6,411 bases of DNA, from assembly GCA_900556865.1 (NCBI GenBank), contig USQS01000052.1, positions 1-6,411 on the forward strand, in the 5' to 3' direction. Shown piece by piece: positions 5,343-6,411 of the stretch. A program made the position numbers and the translations under genes. This DNA is from an uncultured Clostridium sp. (GTDB lineage Bacteria; Bacillota; Clostridia; TANB77; CAG-508). The notes beneath the pieces were generated by a model. It saw only the letters and a list, made by a program, of their open reading frames with translations. It had not been told where the DNA came from and did no database searches. Within the stretch, counting starts at the first letter, position 1, and every line of letters starts with the position of its first letter.

Positions 5343-6301
5343 CTACTTTACCATTTCTAAAGTAATATTTCCAATTTTACCACTTCTAAAATCTTCTAAT
5401 ATTATCTTTGATGTTTTTTCATCATCTACAATTCCACCAGATATAATACATCCTCTCTTCTTCCCAATTTCTTGCATTATTTCATATATATTTATATTTT
5501 CGGCTTGGTCTTGGTTTAAGGTTTGCTCTATATATTGTTTTGTTAATTTATATCTTTCTATTATATTTTCTCTATAATTTTCAATTAAAAATTTTAAAAG
5601 CTCATATGCAACTTCAGTTATTGGAAGTATTTCATCTTTTATTGTCCCAGTAAATGATAAATTTAAAGCAACCTCTTTACTTTCAAATTTAGGCCATAAA
5701 ACCCCTGGAGTATCTAATAATTCAATTTTCTCATTTACTCTAATCCATTGTTTTTTTCTTGTTACTCCTGGCTTATTTCCAACTTCTAATCTACTATTTT
5801 TAGCAACTCTGTTTATAAATGAAGATTTTCCGAACATTTGGGATTCCGAAGTACCATTGCTCTTATTTTTCTTCCTGTTCTTCCTTTTTTAGCATATTCT
5901 TCCATTTCATCTTCTTTTATTTTTTCAACTGCCTTCAAAATTTCACTTATTCCTTTTCCAATATTACAATCTGCAAGTATTGCTGTTTGCCCTTTATTTT
6001 TAAAATATTGTACCCATAATTCATTTTGTTTTTTTTCTGCTAAATCACTTTTGTTTAGTATTATTATTTTATCTTTATTTTTTATCAATTCTGCTATATC
6101 AGGATTTCTGCTTGATATTGGAATTCTGCTATCTAATATTTCTATTACTATATCTATTAATTTTAAGTCTTCTTTTATCTGTTTTTTAGTTTTCGCCATA
6201 TGACCTGGGTACCAGTTAATCGAAGTCTTAGAAAAACTTTTTTCATCAACATTATTTTCTCTTTTCTCTTGTCTTGCTTTTCTTTTTTGATACATGTCCA
6301 T
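5343..6301 (-). CDS. rbgA: Ribosome biogenesis GTPase A, interrupted by two +1 frameshifts at CGG-A
   Basis: RbgA (YlqF) is a circularly permuted GTPase that drives late 50S assembly and is essential in B. subtilis. Motif order fits: INWYPGHMAKTKK at 28-40, DSRIP at 57-61, G4 NKSD at 83-86, then G1 GIPNVGKS at 152-159, G2 PGVTRKK with Thr 180, and G3 DTPG at 196-199. About 25 extra basic residues precede the usual N-terminus. The frame from ATG 6301 ends after 162 codons, and the rest lies in another frame. Two extra C residues, at CTT CGG A (5851-5845) and GTT CGG A (5835-5829), explain this. Shifting +1 at both restores the full G1 loop and 318 aa, and the 959 nt equal 319 codons plus two bases. 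GGAAG lies 8 nt before the ATG and overlaps the stop of the upstream gene. An internal ATG at 5837 has no ribosome binding site. Confidence 0.93.
5829..5835 (-). other. Second putative +1 frameshift site in rbgA (GTT CGG A)
   Basis: After the first shift the frame reads Asn-Val-CGG-AAA. One base forward gives Asn-Val-GGA-AAA-TCT, the Gly-Lys-Ser of the P-loop. If only this second shift failed, translation would end at TAA ten codons past CGG. The excess base is the C of CGG. Confidence 0.88.
5845..5851 (-). other. First putative +1 frameshift site in rbgA (CTT CGG A)
   Basis: The zero frame reads Met-Val-Leu-CGG-AAT. One base forward gives Met-Val-Leu-GGA-ATC-CCA, the Gly-Ile-Pro that opens the G1 motif. 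Without the shift translation stops at TAA 11 codons later (5813). The layout CUU-NGG-N resembles the Ty1 +1 site in form, but the next two sites show that CUU is not required. Confidence 0.88.
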
Positions 6302-6313
6302 TTAAATCACTTC

Positions 6314-6411
6314 CTATCTTTTATATTTTTTATTTTCTACTTCTTTCAAAATAATTTTATTTTCATAATCAAAATATTCATATTCATAAGTACTATTTTT
6401 ATAATAAACAT
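6314..6411 (-). CDS. 3' end of an unidentified gene upstream of rbgA (5' end outside window)
   Basis: One minus-strand frame is open from the window edge through 31 codons to TAG (6316-6314). It ends in a Tyr/Glu-rich then lysine-rich tail: NSTYEYEYFDYENKI, then ILKEVENKKYKR. The stop overlaps the GGAAG ribosome binding site of rbgA, and 12 nt separate it from the rbgA start, as expected inside an operon. Codon choice (AGA, AAA, GAA) is like its neighbours. The fragment is too short to name. In related bacteria rplS or a signal peptidase gene often precedes rbgA, but this tail does not let me choose. Confidence 0.55.
   Translation of the reverse strand, partial: VYYKNSTYEYEYFDYENKIILKEVENKKYKR

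Noticed and set aside
5343..5837. The rbgA 3' half as a separate 164-aa gene starting at an internal ATG
   Set aside because: The ATG lies inside the P-loop sequence (AAATGTTCGG), has no ribosome binding site, and the product would lack half the GTPase domain. A shifted single gene explains both halves.
4037..5851. Random sequencing or assembly errors as the cause of all three frame breaks
   Set aside because: Not excluded without reads, but random insertions should differ in base, position and context, and would favour homopolymers. All three are C, none is in a homopolymer, and each makes an in-frame CGG followed by A. No such break is seen elsewhere in the window.
5829..5851. Ty1-like P-site slippage (CUU AGG C type) as the mechanism
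   Set aside because: Site 1 resembles it, but sites with GTT and CCA in the P position cannot re-pair well one base forward, so a cause in the A site fits all three better.
4037..5851. Reassignment of CGG to another amino acid
   Set aside because: Any three-base reading of CGG leaves the downstream frame wrong and ends at an early stop. Only a one-base shift restores the protein.
1..6411. CRISPR arrays, insertion sequences, tRNA or rRNA genes
   Set aside because: No spaced direct repeats, transposase-like frames with terminal repeats, cloverleaf-like or rRNA-like segments were seen on either strand.

Overview
The window is very AT-rich and every recognisable gene lies on the minus strand. 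A SpoVS of near-standard length, a dipicolinate synthase subunit A (DpaA), strong GGAGG-type ribosome binding sites, TAAAAT/TATAAT promoters and almost exclusive use of AGA for arginine point to an endospore-forming low-GC Firmicute, probably an uncultured member of the Clostridia. No species can be named from this sequence.

Read in the direction of transcription (high to low coordinates), the right half holds the 3' end of an unidentified gene (6411-6314), rbgA/ylqF (6301-5343, 50S-subunit assembly GTPase), mrnC (5316-4903, Mini-RNase III for 23S rRNA maturation) and dpaA (4838-3968, spore dipicolinate synthesis). The gaps are short, so this is probably one transcript. Then comes spoVS (3833-3570), with its own SigA-like promoter, upstream tandem Spo0A-box-like heptamers and a strong terminator. 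The left half holds a two-gene unit of a small membrane protein and undecaprenol/diacylglycerol kinase (3346-2725). Next is a membrane-anchored protein (2569-1919) behind a well-formed GEMM-I cyclic-dinucleotide riboswitch. Last is an ECF sigma factor (1636-1100) followed 2 nt later by a membrane-anchored PepSY/YcdB-like protein (1097 to the window edge), presumably its regulator.

The main discovery concerns decoding. rbgA is interrupted twice and dpaA once, each time by one extra C placed directly before a conserved GGA glycine codon. At all three places the in-frame codon becomes CGG followed by A (CTT CGG A, GTT CGG A, CCA CGG A), and a +1 shift onto GGA restores the family sequence. Two of the sites are 16 nt apart and hit both glycines of the RbgA P-loop GIPNVGKS. 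I scanned the window for CGG on the coding strand: there are six occurrences, three out of frame and three in frame, and the three in-frame ones are exactly these sites. None of the more than 50 arginines in the window uses CGG. This suggests that CGG is an unassigned codon in this organism and that CGG-A works as a general, efficient +1 frameshift signal (or a CGGA quadruplet read as glycine). It fits poorly with random sequencing error or ordinary gene decay.

Other points worth checking are an A at the ligand-discriminating position 20 of the riboswitch (c-di-GMP versus 3',3'-cGAMP), a 23-bp perfect palindrome running into the dpaA Shine-Dalgarno, and the tandem Spo0A boxes in front of spoVS. 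No gene-free stretch exceeds 300 bases; the longest, 1637-1918, holds a promoter, a hairpin and a terminator.
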